From positions 1 through 6,013 of the forward strand of contig DUEQ01000447.1 of assembly GCA_011192085.1 (NCBI GenBank): DNA of 6,013 bases, read 5' to 3'. The notes below the pieces were generated by a model. The model made no database searches. It saw only the letters and a list, made by a program, of their open reading frames with translations, and was not told the DNA's origin. Made by a program: the position numbers and the translations under genes. The first letter of the stretch is position 1; every line of letters begins with the position of its first letter. This document shows positions 5,871 to 6,013 of the stretch, piece after piece. Source of the stretch: Caldilineae bacterium. GTDB taxonomy: Bacteria; Chloroflexota; Anaerolineae; J102.

Positions 5871-5876
5871 CCATTC
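5871..5876 (-). promoter_or_regulatory. Specifier loop with UGG (Trp) codon
   Basis: On the minus strand GAA (5876-5874) is followed by UGG (5873-5871), placed exactly on the 3' side of the specifier loop between GGCGAG and GCCGG, opposite AGTA on the 5' side. UGG pairs with the CCA anticodon of tRNA-Trp. It is the only codon in this loop position that matches the operon's function. Confidence 0.92.
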
Positions 5877-5984
5877 CTCGCCTGCGCAGATAGCAGCTTT
5901 CCAGCATCCGCCGCCTCTCTGGATCCCGCCTTGGCGAGTACTCTTCCGGTTCACAGCCTTTCATGGCTATGGGATTGTGAGGAT

Positions 5985-6013
5985 AGGATAGCAGATATTC
6001 GCGTGGGTGTCAA
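5985..6013 (-). promoter_or_regulatory. Sigma70-type promoter of the T-box leader
   Basis: The minus strand begins with a perfect -35 box TTGACA (6013-6008), a 17-base spacer and the -10 box TATCCT (5990-5985, 4 of 6). Transcription should start near 5978, just before a short hairpin (5971-5952) and the base of Stem I. The -35 box is the very edge of the window, so anything upstream cannot be judged. Confidence 0.8.

Larger units (their letters stand above)
5520..5978 (-). promoter_or_regulatory. Tryptophan-specific T-box riboswitch leader
   Basis: A T-box leader binds a tRNA through a specifier codon and tests its charging state at the 3' end; uncharged tRNA stabilises an antiterminator. 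Seen here: Stem I, with AGTA (5942-5939) on the 5' side of the specifier loop, CTCGCC (5938-5933) pairing with GGCGAG (5882-5877), and lower pairing CCGG (5949-5946) with CCGG (5869-5866). The distal T-loop sequences AGAGAG and GGATGCTGGAAA flank a GCGGC/GCTGC helix. A second large domain is closed by GGATA-tc-GTCTGTTT (5797-5783) and AAACAGAC-cg-TATCC (5675-5661). Stem III is AGACTGGCGCGG (5652-5641) with CCGCCGCCGGTCT (5600-5588), one bulge. The T-box motif and terminator follow. About 460 nt is long for the class, mainly because of the middle domain. Specificity for Trp follows from UGG and fits the genes downstream. The 5' end is inferred from the promoter. Confidence 0.93.

Noticed and set aside
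5827..5964. Possible 45-residue leader peptide (ATGAAAGGC...) as in Trp attenuation
   Set aside because: It has no Shine-Dalgarno, its product is Arg-rich without Trp codons, and UGG is not in its frame; the region is explained by T-box Stem I.

Overview
This window is a tryptophan operon read on the minus strand, with its complete control region at the right end. The genes in order of transcription are trpE (5140 to 3659), trpS (3550 to 2483), trpG (2406 to 1846) and trpD (1681 to 656). TrpE and TrpG form anthranilate synthase, TrpD attaches the phosphoribosyl group to anthranilate, and TrpS charges tRNA-Trp. The cluster therefore joins the entry into tryptophan synthesis with the enzyme that uses the product. 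No trpC, trpF, trpB or trpA is present, and the cluster ends against a convergent gene of unknown function at 30-623.

The control region (about 6013 to 5520, minus strand) reads as a tryptophan T-box riboswitch. It has a sigma70-type promoter (TTGACA, 17 bases, TATCCT) and a Stem I whose specifier loop presents UGG, the Trp codon, in the context GAA-UGG. It also has the usual distal-loop sequences, a long structured middle part, the conserved T-box AGGGTGGCACCGCGG, and an intrinsic terminator with seven Ts. The UGGC of the T-box would pair with a tRNA ending GCCA, which suits the G73 discriminator of bacterial tRNA-Trp. Uncharged tRNA-Trp should thus switch on synthesis and charging together. 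The leader is long (about 460 nt) and holds several competing helices, including a second hairpin plus U-tract inside Stem III.

Between the T-box terminator and trpE lie about 380 bases that a simple T-box operon would not have. On the plus strand they hold what looks like a collapsed type II toxin-antitoxin module: an antitoxin-like N-terminus (5272-5406) run out of frame into the C-terminal half of a RelE/ParE-type toxin (about 5373-5520). A candidate second promoter lies directly before trpE and would bypass the T-box.

Organism: the DNA is GC-rich (about 60 percent by eye), with Shine-Dalgarno sites and sigma70-like promoters. A T-box in a GC-rich, non-Firmicute-looking genome suggests Chloroflexota or a related lineage, but this is inference and the sequence alone does not settle it.
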